A DNA stretch of 57,745 nt, from positions 1 through 57,745 of the forward strand of contig JAJXVC010000001.1 in NCBI GenBank assembly GCA_021782295.1, written 5' to 3'. The DNA comes from a bacterium (GTDB lineage Bacteria > Eremiobacterota > Eremiobacteria > Baltobacterales > Baltobacteraceae). The position numbers and the translations under genes are program-made. Below are positions 9,502-18,515 of this stretch, piece after piece. How positions within the stretch are numbered: position 1 is the first letter of the stretch; each line of letters opens with the position of its first letter. The notes beneath the pieces were generated by a model. It was not told the DNA's origin, ran no database searches, and saw only the letters and a list, made by a program, of their open reading frames with translations.

Positions 9502-11479
9502 CCCCGAACACATCATGGGCGTCGTCGGCAGCTACCCGCTGCTTATCGCGTTGTGGTTGCTCCCGCTTCTCGGCGCGGTACTCTGTTGGGCATTCGGCCC
9601 GCAGTTACAACGCGCGGCGGGATGGCTCGCGACCGTCATTGCCTTTGCGGCATTTGCCTGCACGTTGGCTTCGTGGGGAGCCGGCACGCAGAGTCTCAAC
9701 GGCGCGCTCGGCGCCGATCAACCGCTCGTCCGTTGGATGCCGGGCTTCCACCTCGGGCTCTTGCTCGATCCGCTCTCGCTCTTATGGGCCTGCATCATCA
9801 CCGGTGTCGGTGCGCTGATCCATCTCTACTCCATCGGTTATATGGAGGGCGACTCCGCATTCGCGCGCTTCTTCGCGTACATGAATTTCTTCTTGTTCGC
9901 GATGTTAACGCTGGTGCTCTCCGACAACTTCGTCGGCCTCTTGATCGGCTGGGGACTCGTCGGGCTTGCCTCGTACTTCCTGATCGGCTTTTGGTTCCAT
10001 AAACCGTCGGCGGTTGCTGCAGCGCGCAAAGCCTTCGTTATCAACGTCGCGGGCGACGTCGGCATCATGTTCGCGATCTTCCTCATCGTACAAAAGACCG
10101 GCTCGATCGGCTTCGGCAACGCCTTCGCAGCAGCCGACACCTACGGACCGACGCTATTGCTCGCGATATGTATCTCGCTCTTTATCGGTGCGGCGGCGAA
10201 ATCGGCGCAAGTTCCGCTGCATACCTGGTTGCCCGACGCGATGGAGGGCCCGACACCCGTCTCGGCGCTGATCCACGCCGCAACGATGGTGACTGCCGGC
10301 GTCTATTTGATCGCGCGCTGCGCTCCGCTCTGGTCGCACGACGGCAACGCCCAGTTGCTCGTCGGGACGATCGGCGGCGTGACGGCGTTGGTCGGAGCGG
10401 TGCTGGGCATGGTGCAATGGGATATCAAACGCATTCTCGCGTATTCCACGATGTCGCAGATCGGCTATATGATCATGGGCGTCGGAGTCGGAGCGTACGA
10501 AGCGGGTGTCGCGCATTTCTTTACGCACGCCTTTTTCAAAGCACAACTCTTCCTCGGTTCCGGCTTAATCATCCACGCGCTCTCGAACGAACAGGATGTT
10601 CGGCGGATGGGCGGGCTGCGTAAACGCTTGCCGTTTGCGTTTATTGCGATGCTCGTCGGCGTGCTCGCGATCTGCGGCATTCCGGGTCTGAGCGGTTCGT
10701 TTAGTAAAGACGCCGTCATTCAAGGGGCGCTCGATCACGGCCACCCATGGCTCTACGCAGTCGGAATCGTTACCGCGGGTATGACCGCATACTATATGTT
10801 CCGCATGCTGTTCGTGACGTTCTTCGGTCGCTACCGCGGCGATGTTGACCCGTCGGAACTCGGCATTCGCCACCCGGAATTCGCGGGAACCGCAGCGCAC
10901 GGCGACGCCGATGCGCACGAAAGCCATCACGCCCCGGCATGGTTGATGAACGTCCCGGTCGCCGTGTTGATCGTTCCCTCGATTTTCGCCGGCTGGTTGC
11001 TCTACGGCGGCGCGAACTCTCCGTGGCATCGATTTTTCGATCCGCAGTTCGGCGCTGCCTCAATTCTCCACGTTCCGGTCTCGGAGATGGTGACGACGCT
11101 GGTGACCCTCGCCTGCGTCGCGCTGGGGATTCTCATCGCCTATTTACGGTACGGAACTGCGACGGCGCGCGATAACGCTGTCGAGCGCCTTCGCCGCGAG
11201 ACGGTCGGCATGTGGCCGATTTTGACGAATGCGTTCTATATCGATGTTGCGCTCGACGCGATCTTCGTGAAAACGAGCGAGGCGTTGGGACGCCTCGTGA
11301 GTCGCGTCCTCGATCCGCACGTCGTCGATGGAGCGGTTCGCGAAGCGGCGATCACCGCGCAGTGGAGCGGCGCGCTCGTGCGCTCCCTCCAGACCGGGCT
11401 CGTGCGCGCGTATGCCGTCTTCCTCGCCGTCGGCATCGCCTGCTTTGCCGCATTCTACGCCTTCCACGGAGTTCACTGA
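9494..11479 (+). CDS. nuoL: NADH-quinone oxidoreductase subunit L (antiporter-like), helix-5 Glu replaced by Gly
   Basis: Distal Mrp-antiporter-like proton-pumping subunit with the long lateral helix. 661 residues. Conserved parts: the lysine of helix 7 in KSAQVPLHTWLPDAMEGPTP, and the discontinuous-helix lysine in SGSFSKDAVIQGAL. At helix 5, where most homologues read GWE(G/L)VGL.SY, this protein reads GWGLVGLASYFLIGFWF, so the conserved glutamate (Glu144 in E. coli numbering) is Gly (codon GGA, about 9952-9954). ATG at 9494 is inside nuoK; ATG at 9515 is an alternative start. A His-rich insert (AAHGDADAHESHHA) lies before the C-terminal part. The stop shares a base with the nuoM start. Confidence 0.96.
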   Translation: MANPEHIMGVVGSYPLLIALWLLPLLGAVLCWAFGPQLQRAAGWLATVIAFAAFACTLASWGAGTQSLNGALGADQPLVRWMPGFHLGLLLDPLSLLWACIITGVGALIHLYSIGYMEGDSAFARFFAYMNFFLFAMLTLVLSDNFVGLLIGWGLVGLASYFLIGFWFHKPSAVAAARKAFVINVAGDVGIMFAIFLIVQKTGSIGFGNAFAAADTYGPTLLLAICISLFIGAAAKSAQVPLHTWLPDAMEGPTPVSALIHAATMVTAGVYLIARCAPLWSHDGNAQLLVGTIGGVTALVGAVLGMVQWDIKRILAYSTMSQIGYMIMGVGVGAYEAGVAHFFTHAFFKAQLFLGSGLIIHALSNEQDVRRMGGLRKRLPFAFIAMLVGVLAICGIPGLSGSFSKDAVIQGALDHGHPWLYAVGIVTAGMTAYYMFRMLFVTFFGRYRGDVDPSELGIRHPEFAGTAAHGDADAHESHHAPAWLMNVPVAVLIVPSIFAGWLLYGGANSPWHRFFDPQFGAASILHVPVSEMVTTLVTLACVALGILIAYLRYGTATARDNAVERLRRETVGMWPILTNAFYIDVALDAIFVKTSEALGRLVSRVLDPHVVDGAVREAAITAQWSGALVRSLQTGLVRAYAVFLAVGIACFAAFYAFHGVH

Positions 11480-12903
11480 TGCTGCTCGCACTCGTCCTCC
11501 TCCCGATTATCGCCGGTTCGGTGATATTGCTGCTCCGCGGTGAAGACCGTCGGCTCTATCGCGCGATCGGTGTTATCGTCGCGCTCGCAACCCTGTTCTT
11601 GGCGATCGAAGCGCGTTCGGAGGATTGGAGCGCGCCGTGGCTGCGGGCACCGTTCGTAGCGAACTTCCACCTCGGTATCGGTGCGTTGGCCTTCTGGCTG
11701 ATCGTTTTGCTCGCGCTCTGCACGGCTTGTGCGGTGCTGGCGGTCGACAGCGCGCGCCCTCGCGCTCTCGTCGGGCAGCTCTTGCTCTTAGAGGGAACGA
11801 TGCTCGGCTTGTTCATTTCGCGCGATCTCCTACTCTTCGCGCTCTTTTACGACCTGATGCTCGTGCCGGTCTTTTTCGTCCTCCTCGAACGCGGCGAACA
11901 CCCGCGCGATGCCTGGCGCTATATCATCTATAACTTTGCCGGCGGACTCTTGCTGTTATTTGCGACGGCGGCATTCGGCGTGCTCCACGGTACGACCGAC
12001 GTCATCGGCGCGGTCGGAACCACGATCTCCGGCGCCTGGGCGCCGTGGATCTTCTGGGGTTTTGCAATTGCATTTTTGGTGAAAACGCCGGCCTTTCCGC
12101 TCCACACCTGGATGCCGAACACCTATGCAAGCCTGCCGCCGCCGGTTGCTGCCGTCGTTGGTGCCGTGCAATCGAAGGCCGGCCTCTACGGATTGTTTGT
12201 GATCGGCCTGACGTTGATGCCGCAAGAGATCGCGCGTTACTCAACCGTGCTGATCGTGCTGGGTTCGATCTCGGTGCTCTACGGTGCAGTTGCAGCGCTG
12301 GTGCAGAACGACGCAAAGCGGGTGGTCGCCTATTCCTCGCTTTCGCATCTCGGCTTGATCGTGATCGCCATCGCGACGCAGCAACCACTTGCGCTTGCGG
12401 GTGCGGCGCTCTATATCGTCGCGCACGGTCTTTTTACCGCGGCGGTTTTCATCGGTCTCGGTTACGTCGAGGAACGCGAAGAGACACGATCGCTTGCGCG
12501 GCTGCGCGGGATCGGCGCGAAAAATCCGCGCCTCGCCGGTGCGTTGACGATCGGCGGCCTCGCGATGTTGGGGCTTCCCGGCCTCGCGGGCTTCGTCGGC
12601 GAGTTGGTCATCATCACCGGTATCGTGCAGAGCGGTAATATCGCCGTCGCCGTCATCGCCGTCATCTCGGTCGTTCTCGCAGCGGCATACGTGCTGCGGC
12701 TCTTCCAGGGAATCGTGAACGGCCCGGTCGCGCACGATCTGCCGGTTCGCCGCGATTTAACGTGGCGGGAAGGCATCGCCGTCGCGCCGTTGCTCTTGGC
12801 GCTGCTCTATCTCGGTGTGAATCCGCACGCCGTCCTCGCAAGCGGATCGGTTCCGATACCGCGAGCCCCACTATCATCTTCCGCAGGAGTGACGACGCCA
12901 TGA
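11479..12903 (+). CDS. nuoM: NADH-quinone oxidoreductase subunit M (antiporter-like), helix-5 Glu replaced by Asp
   Basis: Second antiporter-like proton-pumping subunit, 474 residues, slightly short for NuoM (~490-510). The helix-5 motif, usually WE-LMLIP, reads FYDLMLVPVFF, so the key acidic residue is Asp. The pumping lysines appear kept: VKTPAFPLHTWMP and VQSKAGLYG. The segment TYASLPPPVAAVVG replaces the common H.EAPT.GSV.LAG, so this NuoM is divergent. ATG at 11479 shares its first base with the nuoL stop; the stop overlaps nuoN (ATGA). Confidence 0.93.
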   Translation: MLLALVLLPIIAGSVILLLRGEDRRLYRAIGVIVALATLFLAIEARSEDWSAPWLRAPFVANFHLGIGALAFWLIVLLALCTACAVLAVDSARPRALVGQLLLLEGTMLGLFISRDLLLFALFYDLMLVPVFFVLLERGEHPRDAWRYIIYNFAGGLLLLFATAAFGVLHGTTDVIGAVGTTISGAWAPWIFWGFAIAFLVKTPAFPLHTWMPNTYASLPPPVAAVVGAVQSKAGLYGLFVIGLTLMPQEIARYSTVLIVLGSISVLYGAVAALVQNDAKRVVAYSSLSHLGLIVIAIATQQPLALAGAALYIVAHGLFTAAVFIGLGYVEEREETRSLARLRGIGAKNPRLAGALTIGGLAMLGLPGLAGFVGELVIITGIVQSGNIAVAVIAVISVVLAAAYVLRLFQGIVNGPVAHDLPVRRDLTWREGIAVAPLLLALLYLGVNPHAVLASGSVPIPRAPLSSSAGVTTP

Positions 12904-14333
12904 CGCTGCCGTTTACCCACACCGATTGGGCCGCCGTCGCGCCGCTCGAAGCCCTCGCCGCTACCGGTCTGCTCGTGTTGCTCCTCGATCTTCTCTGGCG
13001 CCCATATGCGCCGCGCGCACTTTCGCTGAGCGTCGCCGTTCTCGGGACGATTGTCACCGTGGTGATGATTGCGCAGCAGTACGGAACGAATGTCTCCGCG
13101 TTCAACGGCGGCTACGTTGTTGGAAACTTCAGCGTGCTCTTCAGTGAGGTTATTCTTCTCGGAGCGCTCGGCGCGCTCGCGCTGATGGGGCGCGGGGGAA
13201 GCGATCGTGAGAGCGCCGGAACGATCGCGTTATTGTTATGGAGCGCCTGCGGCGCGCTCTTGCTTGCAGCTGCAGCGACGACGATGACGATTTTCTTAGG
13301 CATCGAATTGCTCTCGCTTGCGCTCTACTGTCTCTGCGGTCTTGCGAACCGCAAGAGTGCGCGCGAAGCCGCGCTGAAATACCTCCTCCTCTCCTCGACG
13401 GCATCGGCGGTCTTGCTCTTCGGAATGGCGCTGCTCTTCGGCGCGAGCGGCAGCGTTTCGCTCGCTGCACTTGCAACGCCGACGATGGTGACGAACCCGC
13501 TCTTCTGGATGGGAAGCGGATTTTTTCTCGTCGGCATCGCCTTTAAGCTCAGTCTCGTGCCGTTCCATGCATGGGCCCCCGACGTCTATGAAGGCGCGCC
13601 GCTGCCGATCGCTGCGTTTATGACCGTCGTCACGAAAGCGGCGACGATCGCGATCTTTGCGCGCTTCGCCTACGCCGCGCTGCCGGCCGGGGCATCGCAG
13701 ATGCTCTTGCTGCCGATCTGGGTGGTCGCGGGAATCTCGATGATCGTTGGTAACGTCGGCATGCTCGCGCAGCACGATCTCAAACGGCTGCTCGGCTACT
13801 CCGGTATCGCACAGGTCGGCTATATTCTCGCCGCCCTCGCCGGGACGACGAAAATGGGCTTGCAGTATGCGTTTTTCTATCTCGCCGTCTATGCGGTGAT
13901 GAATCTGGGCGCCTTCGCCGTCGCTTCCATTCTGAGTTCGAGCGACGAAGAAGAAGGATCGCATCTCGAAAGCTATCGCGGACTCGGCGCACGCCGACCG
14001 CTGCTCGCCGCCGCGATGACGTTCTTCCTGTTGGCACTTGCGGGTTTGCCGCCGACCGCCGGGTTCTTAGGGAAAATCCTGATCCTCGCCGTGACGGCCG
14101 GCAGCGGCTATCTCTGGCTCGCCGCGTTGCTGCTTATCGGTACGGCGATCTCGCTCTACGCCTACGCAAAGATCATTCTGGCGATGTACCGCCCGGATCA
14201 CCGGGTGCACAGCACGGAGACGCTCCGGGGAGCACCGTTGCCCTGGTTCAGCCTCGCACTCTGCCTCGTGGCGACGGTCGCCCTCACGTTCTACCCGCTC
14301 TTGCCCTCCGGCATCCTTCCACTCGTCAAATAA
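12900..14333 (+). CDS. nuoN: NADH-quinone oxidoreductase subunit N (antiporter-like)
   Basis: Third antiporter-like membrane subunit, 477 residues, usual length. Unlike NuoL and NuoM here it keeps the helix-5 glutamate (FLGIELLSLALY) and the lysines in FKLSLVPFHAWAPDVYEGAPLP and VVTKAAT. ATG at 12900 overlaps the nuoM stop by four bases and has AGGAG about 12 bases upstream. It is the last gene of the nuo operon; a hairpin follows ten bases after the stop. Confidence 0.96.
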   Translation: MTLPFTHTDWAAVAPLEALAATGLLVLLLDLLWRPYAPRALSLSVAVLGTIVTVVMIAQQYGTNVSAFNGGYVVGNFSVLFSEVILLGALGALALMGRGGSDRESAGTIALLLWSACGALLLAAAATTMTIFLGIELLSLALYCLCGLANRKSAREAALKYLLLSSTASAVLLFGMALLFGASGSVSLAALATPTMVTNPLFWMGSGFFLVGIAFKLSLVPFHAWAPDVYEGAPLPIAAFMTVVTKAATIAIFARFAYAALPAGASQMLLLPIWVVAGISMIVGNVGMLAQHDLKRLLGYSGIAQVGYILAALAGTTKMGLQYAFFYLAVYAVMNLGAFAVASILSSSDEEEGSHLESYRGLGARRPLLAAAMTFFLLALAGLPPTAGFLGKILILAVTAGSGYLWLAALLLIGTAISLYAYAKIILAMYRPDHRVHSTETLRGAPLPWFSLALCLVATVALTFYPLLPSGILPLVK

Positions 14334-14342
14334 AATCGTTAG

Positions 14343-14370
14343 GGAGTCCTCGCACCGGACTCCGACTTTT
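14343..14370 (+). terminator. Probable Rho-independent terminator of the nuo operon
   Basis: Perfect 7-bp inverted repeat GGAGTCC/GGACTCC (14343-14349 and 14357-14363) with a 7-base loop, followed by GACTTTT. The T run is short and offset by three bases, so strength is uncertain. Position right after nuoN supports the call. Confidence 0.5.
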
Positions 14371-14387
14371 GCTACAATAGGACGGCG

Positions 14388-15602
14388 ATGAGATCGTCCA
14401 CGCTCGTGCTGGGCCTCGCCTTCGCGGGGCTCTTTTCCGTCGCCGCTGCACCGGTGCCGACCCTTGCGGGCTTCATCGTTAATCCCTCGAACGCCCAGGT
14501 TTCGCACGGCTTCCCAGCCGACCCGAAGGGTGCCGTTCGCGCCGCGCGCGCCCTCGTTGCCGGCGGACATTTAAAACGCGCGATTGCGGCGCTGAGGCTC
14601 TATACCGCCGAGCATCCGCGGGAGATCGGCGTACGCCGCTTTCTCGGCGATCTCTTTTATCGAGCCGGTGAACTCACGTTGGCGCGACAGACCTACCTGG
14701 CCATCGTGACCGATTTCGGCGGCGACCGCGAGACCTACAACCGTTTGGGCAGCGTCTATGCCTCCGAAAACCACATCAACCGAGCGATCGCGTATTTCGA
14801 TAAAAGCCTCCCGGCCGCCGATTCGGTAATCGATCTCGTCGCGCTCCATCGTCGTAAAGGAGACCTCGCAAGTTTTATCACCTCCACGCGCAATCGAGCG
14901 CTTGCAGAGCCGAACGATCCCGGCCTCCAGGACGATCTCGGCCAGGTGTACGAGTCGGTAAAACGGCCACGGAGCGCGGAGCGCTCTTTCCGCCGTGCGC
15001 TCGCGCTTGCTCCGCACGACGTCGGAGCGCTCAACGGGCTTGGGCTTGCGATGCTCGACCAAGGGCTCATCAACGACGCAATCGCGAATTTCGAACAGTG
15101 TTTGAACGAGGCTCCAGGCGGCTATAAGTGCACGAACAATTTAGCGGTCGCCGACCTCGATCTTCATCGCGTTGCCGCCGCGGAGTCGCTGTTGAAAGCG
15201 GCGTATGCAAAGCGCCCCGAAATGCCCGAAGCGATCGTCAATCTCGGCTACATTCTCGACGCACGGGGGGATTGGCGCGGCGCGATTCGGCGCTATCTTC
15301 AAGCGCTCGCCGTCGGACCGTTTTGGCGCGATGCCTATCTCAATCTCGGAATCGATTACGAGCGTCATCACCTCTACGCGTTAGCTGAGAGCGTCCTGCT
15401 CAAAGGGATAGCTGCGGTTCCCTACGATGGCGCGATGCACGTCGTTCTCGGGCAGACCTATGCCGATCAAGGGAAACGGACGCTGGCGCTCGCGCAGTAC
15501 GCATTTGCAACGCACGCACTCGACCCACACGTGCGCGATGTTGCGAAGCAACTGATCGCGGCGCTTCCCCCGGCAAGTCCGCTACCGCGGCACGAACGCT
15601 GA
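14388..15602 (+). CDS. Secreted TPR-repeat protein
   Basis: 404 residues. A signal peptide (MRSSTLVLGLAFAGLFSVAAA, residues 1-21) points to export. From about residue 45 the chain is made of TPR-like helical hairpins, e.g. RRFLGDLFYRAGELTLARQ, YNRLGSVYASENHINRA, LNGLGLAMLDQGLINDA, IVNLGYILDARGDWRGA. TPR arrays bind partner proteins; no catalytic domain is seen and no specific partner is suggested. AGGA lies just before the ATG, and TACAAT at 14373-14378 could be a -10 box, with no clear -35. It is convergent with the RidA gene, 17 bases away. Function unknown beyond protein interaction in the envelope. Confidence 0.85.
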   Translation: MRSSTLVLGLAFAGLFSVAAAPVPTLAGFIVNPSNAQVSHGFPADPKGAVRAARALVAGGHLKRAIAALRLYTAEHPREIGVRRFLGDLFYRAGELTLARQTYLAIVTDFGGDRETYNRLGSVYASENHINRAIAYFDKSLPAADSVIDLVALHRRKGDLASFITSTRNRALAEPNDPGLQDDLGQVYESVKRPRSAERSFRRALALAPHDVGALNGLGLAMLDQGLINDAIANFEQCLNEAPGGYKCTNNLAVADLDLHRVAAAESLLKAAYAKRPEMPEAIVNLGYILDARGDWRGAIRRYLQALAVGPFWRDAYLNLGIDYERHHLYALAESVLLKGIAAVPYDGAMHVVLGQTYADQGKRTLALAQYAFATHALDPHVRDVAKQLIAALPPASPLPRHER

Positions 15603-15619
15603 AGCGCTCGGGGCTCTTG

Positions 15620-16003
15620 CTATCGACGCCGCTTTGCAATCGCGTCGATTTCGACGCGCACGCCGCGGGGGAGCGCTGCAACCGCAACGGTTGAGCGAGC
15701 GGGTTTCGCGGTGGCGAAGAGCTGTTCGTATTCGCCGTTTACCGCCGCGAAATCGTTGATATCGACGAGATAGATCGTCGTCTTGACGACCTCTTCGGCG
15801 GAGAAATTCGCCGCCTTCAAGACCGCCTGGAGATTCGCGAGAACCTGTCGCGCCTGCGTCTTCGCATCGGTGCCGACGATCTCTCCGCTTTTCGGATCGA
15901 GCGGAATTTGCCCGCTGCAGAAGAGCTCGTCACCGGCAAGAATCGCTTGGCTATATGGACCGATCGGCGCCGGCGCGTGGTCGCTATGAACGATCTCGCT
16001 CAT
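15620..16003 (-). CDS. RidA family (YjgF/YER057c/UK114) enamine/imine deaminase
   Basis: 127 residues, the typical size of RidA. Family marks: [11 protein letters not shown] near the N-terminus, [22 protein letters not shown], and the C-terminal [19 protein letters not shown] with the substrate-binding arginine and a glutamate. RidA enzymes hydrolyse reactive enamines/imines made by PLP enzymes. ATG at 16003 overlaps the stop of the upstream aldo/keto reductase (ATGA), so the two are one transcription unit. The PLP decarboxylase gene divergent from that unit may be a source of such intermediates; that is inference. Confidence 0.93.
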   Translation of the reverse strand: MSEIVHSDHAPAPIGPYSQAILAGDELFCSGQIPLDPKSGEIVGTDAKTQARQVLANLQAVLKAANFSAEEVVKTTIYLVDINDFAAVNGEYEQLFATAKPARSTVAVAALPRGVRVEIDAIAKRRR

Positions 16004-17031
16004 GAGGCGTTCGCCCCCTCCAGCGTCATCGTGCCCTTGTATTTCATCGGCGGTTCTTCGACGCCGAAGTTCGCGGCGATCAACGCGGCAACGCGGGCGA
16101 GTTCCTCTGCCGTGAGTGCCGGCGCATCGGAGGCTGCTGCGAACTCGCGCAATTGTTCGTGATTGTAGATATTCGGCAGAACCGTCATCACGCGCGGTTC
16201 GGCGAGCAGCCACGCAATCGCGGCCTGCGCGAGCGTGCGATCGGGGCGTTCGAGGAAGCGGAGTGTGTCGATCTTCTTGATCCCATTGAGCAGCCACGAA
16301 CGGGGGCGGTGGCGGCGATGATCGCCTTCGGGAAAGACGGTCGCTTCGGTGTAGTGCCCCTCGAGTAGACCGCTGGAATGCGGTACGCGAATCATATAAC
16401 CCGTTGCGCTATCGGTCTCGTTCGCAGCGGCGATCTGGCGATCTCCGGGAAATGTCTCGAGAATATTCCAAATAATTTGCAAGCTTGCAACATCGCGATG
16501 GGCGGCCTCGATGCCCTCATAGAGCCAACCGATCGCCGGGCCGAGCGCGATGCCGTAATGGCGAATTTTCCCTTCGCCGCGTAGTTGCTCCATCAATTCG
16601 TAGAGCGATCCGTCGCGTACGTGCTCCAAACGCGCATTGTGCAACTGGTAGATATCGATGTAATCGGTCTTGAGCCGACGCAGCGATGCTTCGAGCGCGC
16701 GCCGAACGAAGGCCGGCGAGGTATTTTGCGGGAGCTCGCGCTCCCCGCGGTTGCTCGGATCGGCATTTTCGAACTCGTAACCGAATTTCGTCGCGATAAC
16801 GACCTTATCGCGCCGTCCCGCGAAGGCGCGGGCAAGTTGCTCCTCGCTGCGTCCGTTCCCATAGACGTCGGCGGCATCGTAGAGGGTAATGCCCAGATCG
16901 AACGCCTCACGCAGGAGCGCGTCGGCCTCCTCCTCGCTCTTGATGCCCCACCAGGTCGTTCCGGTCGTCCAGAGCCCGAACCCGACCTCGCTAACGCGCA
17001 GATCGGTGCGCGGGTATGTACGGTATTTCAT
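16000..17031 (-). CDS. Aldo/keto reductase
   Basis: 343 residues, NAD(P)H-dependent TIM-barrel reductase of the AKR superfamily. Catalytic tetrad seen: Asp and Tyr in [11 protein letters not shown], Lys in [10 protein letters not shown], His in [11 protein letters not shown]. The product resembles the voltage-gated-K-channel-beta/YghZ-like branch by eye; substrate unknown. ATG at 17031 has a strong upstream GGAGGAGAGG; a longer start upstream would lack homology. First gene of a two-gene unit with the RidA gene. It is divergent from the decarboxylase gene, with 53 bases between the preferred starts. Confidence 0.93.
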   Translation of the reverse strand: MKYRTYPRTDLRVSEVGFGLWTTGTTWWGIKSEEEADALLREAFDLGITLYDAADVYGNGRSEEQLARAFAGRRDKVVIATKFGYEFENADPSNRGERELPQNTSPAFVRRALEASLRRLKTDYIDIYQLHNARLEHVRDGSLYELMEQLRGEGKIRHYGIALGPAIGWLYEGIEAAHRDVASLQIIWNILETFPGDRQIAAANETDSATGYMIRVPHSSGLLEGHYTEATVFPEGDHRRHRPRSWLLNGIKKIDTLRFLERPDRTLAQAAIAWLLAEPRVMTVLPNIYNHEQLREFAAASDAPALTAEELARVAALIAANFGVEEPPMKYKGTMTLEGANAS

Positions 17032-17084
17032 TTCCTCTCCTCCGAAGCGGGCATTGGGCGGGTCAAGAGCCAACTCCCGCAATT

Positions 17085-18515
17085 GTGGATGGGCAGCGGC
17101 GCATCGAAGAAGACTTTGCGCGGGTCGGCCGTTGGGTCGCTCGCTACTTTCATCATCCCGAAGAGTTTCGCGTCTTTCCGGAGGTTCGTCCGGGGGAGAT
17201 GCTCGCGCGTTTGTCCGACCGCGCCCCGGAGGAGCCCGAAGCGTTCGAGGATATCTTCAACGATTTCGAGCGCATCGTCGTCCCGGCAACAACGCACTGG
17301 AATCATCCGCGCTTCTTTGCGTACTTTGCAACGAGCGCCGACCCCGCGGCGGTCATGGCGGAGGCGCTCGCCGCAACGCTCGATGTCAAGGCAATGCTCT
17401 GGCGCACCTCGCCCGCAGCAACCGAACTCGAAACGGCAATGATGATCTGGCTCCGTCGCTTGCTCGGGCTTCCAGAGCAATTTACCGGGGCGATTTACGA
17501 TACTGCATCGGTCGCCGGCTTTACGGCGCTCGCCGCGGCGCGTGAGGCGCTCGGTTTGGATATTCACCGTCGCGGTGCGACGGGGCGCGATCTCCCAACC
17601 TTGCGCATCTATACGACCGAACACACGCATTCGCATGTTGCCAAGGCGGCGATCGCTCTCGGCGTCGGGCAGGCCAATGTCGTCGAGGTTCCTTGCGACG
17701 AACGTTTCCGCATGCGCCCCGAAGCACTGGAGAGCGCGATTCGACACGATCTTCGCAGCGGCATGAAGCCGATGGCGATCGTAGCGACGGTCGGCACGAC
17801 ATCGACCACGTCGGTCGATCCGGTTCCGGGCATCGCGGCGATCGCGCAGACGCATAAGATTTGGCTGCACGTCGATGCCGCCTATGCCGGAGCCGCCGGA
17901 ATGCTGCCCGAATGCGAATGGTTGATGGAGGGTTGCGACCAGGTAGATTCGCTGGTGCTCAATCCGCATAAGTGGCTTTTCGTTCCGATGGATTGCTCGG
18001 TGCTGTTCGTGCGCGATATCGAACATCTGCGGCGTACGTTCTCGCTCGTCCCCGATTATCTGCAAACGGGCGACGACGGAGTGACGAATTATATGGATTA
18101 CGGCATTCAATTGGGAAGAAGGTTCCGGGCGCTGAAACTCTGGTTCGTTTTTCGCGCTCTCGGTGCGAAGCGCATGCGTGAAACGTTGCGTGGGCACATT
18201 GCGATGGCCGCCGCTTTTGCTGCATGGGTTGAGGCGGAGCCGGGTTGGGAGGTCATGGCTCCGCACCCGCTCTCGGTTGTCTGCTTTCGGCACGCTCCCG
18301 AAGGCATGGAGAACGAACAACTGAACGCCCACAATGCGGCATTGCTTGCAGCGGTAAACGATACCGGCGAAGTTTTTCTCTCGCACACCGTCCTCAATGG
18401 GAACTACGTGCTTCGCCTTGCGGTGGGAAATCAACGGAGCACCCTTGATGACGTTGATGCAGCATGGAACGTCTTGCGCCGGTGCGCAGATTCGTTGGAG
18501 GCAATAACACGGTGA
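17085..18515 (+). CDS. PLP-dependent group II amino-acid decarboxylase (aromatic-L-amino-acid decarboxylase family)
   Basis: 476 residues from GTG 17085, matching the family length. Features in order: the N-terminal helical arm ([17 protein letters not shown]), the substrate loop [12 protein letters not shown], the Thr/His region [14 protein letters not shown], the PLP aspartate in [13 protein letters not shown], and the Schiff-base lysine in LNPHKWLF. The fold and motifs are those of DOPA/tryptophan/tyrosine decarboxylases; exact substrate cannot be read. An ATG at 17016 would add 23 residues but overlaps the divergent reductase start and has no homology, so GTG is preferred, without a strong ribosome-binding site. 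The stop overlaps the kinase gene downstream (GTGA). Confidence 0.9.
   Translation: MDGQRRIEEDFARVGRWVARYFHHPEEFRVFPEVRPGEMLARLSDRAPEEPEAFEDIFNDFERIVVPATTHWNHPRFFAYFATSADPAAVMAEALAATLDVKAMLWRTSPAATELETAMMIWLRRLLGLPEQFTGAIYDTASVAGFTALAAAREALGLDIHRRGATGRDLPTLRIYTTEHTHSHVAKAAIALGVGQANVVEVPCDERFRMRPEALESAIRHDLRSGMKPMAIVATVGTTSTTSVDPVPGIAAIAQTHKIWLHVDAAYAGAAGMLPECEWLMEGCDQVDSLVLNPHKWLFVPMDCSVLFVRDIEHLRRTFSLVPDYLQTGDDGVTNYMDYGIQLGRRFRALKLWFVFRALGAKRMRETLRGHIAMAAAFAAWVEAEPGWEVMAPHPLSVVCFRHAPEGMENEQLNAHNAALLAAVNDTGEVFLSHTVLNGNYVLRLAVGNQRSTLDDVDAAWNVLRRCADSLEAITR

Noticed and set aside
14373..14378. TACAAT as a firm promoter for the TPR protein
   Set aside because: It looks like a -10 box, but no -35 is found at 16-18 bases, so it is mentioned only in the gene entry.
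17016..17084. Extended N-terminus of the decarboxylase from ATG 17016
   Set aside because: It would overlap the start of the divergent aldo/keto reductase and adds residues with no family resemblance; GTG 17085 gives the expected length.
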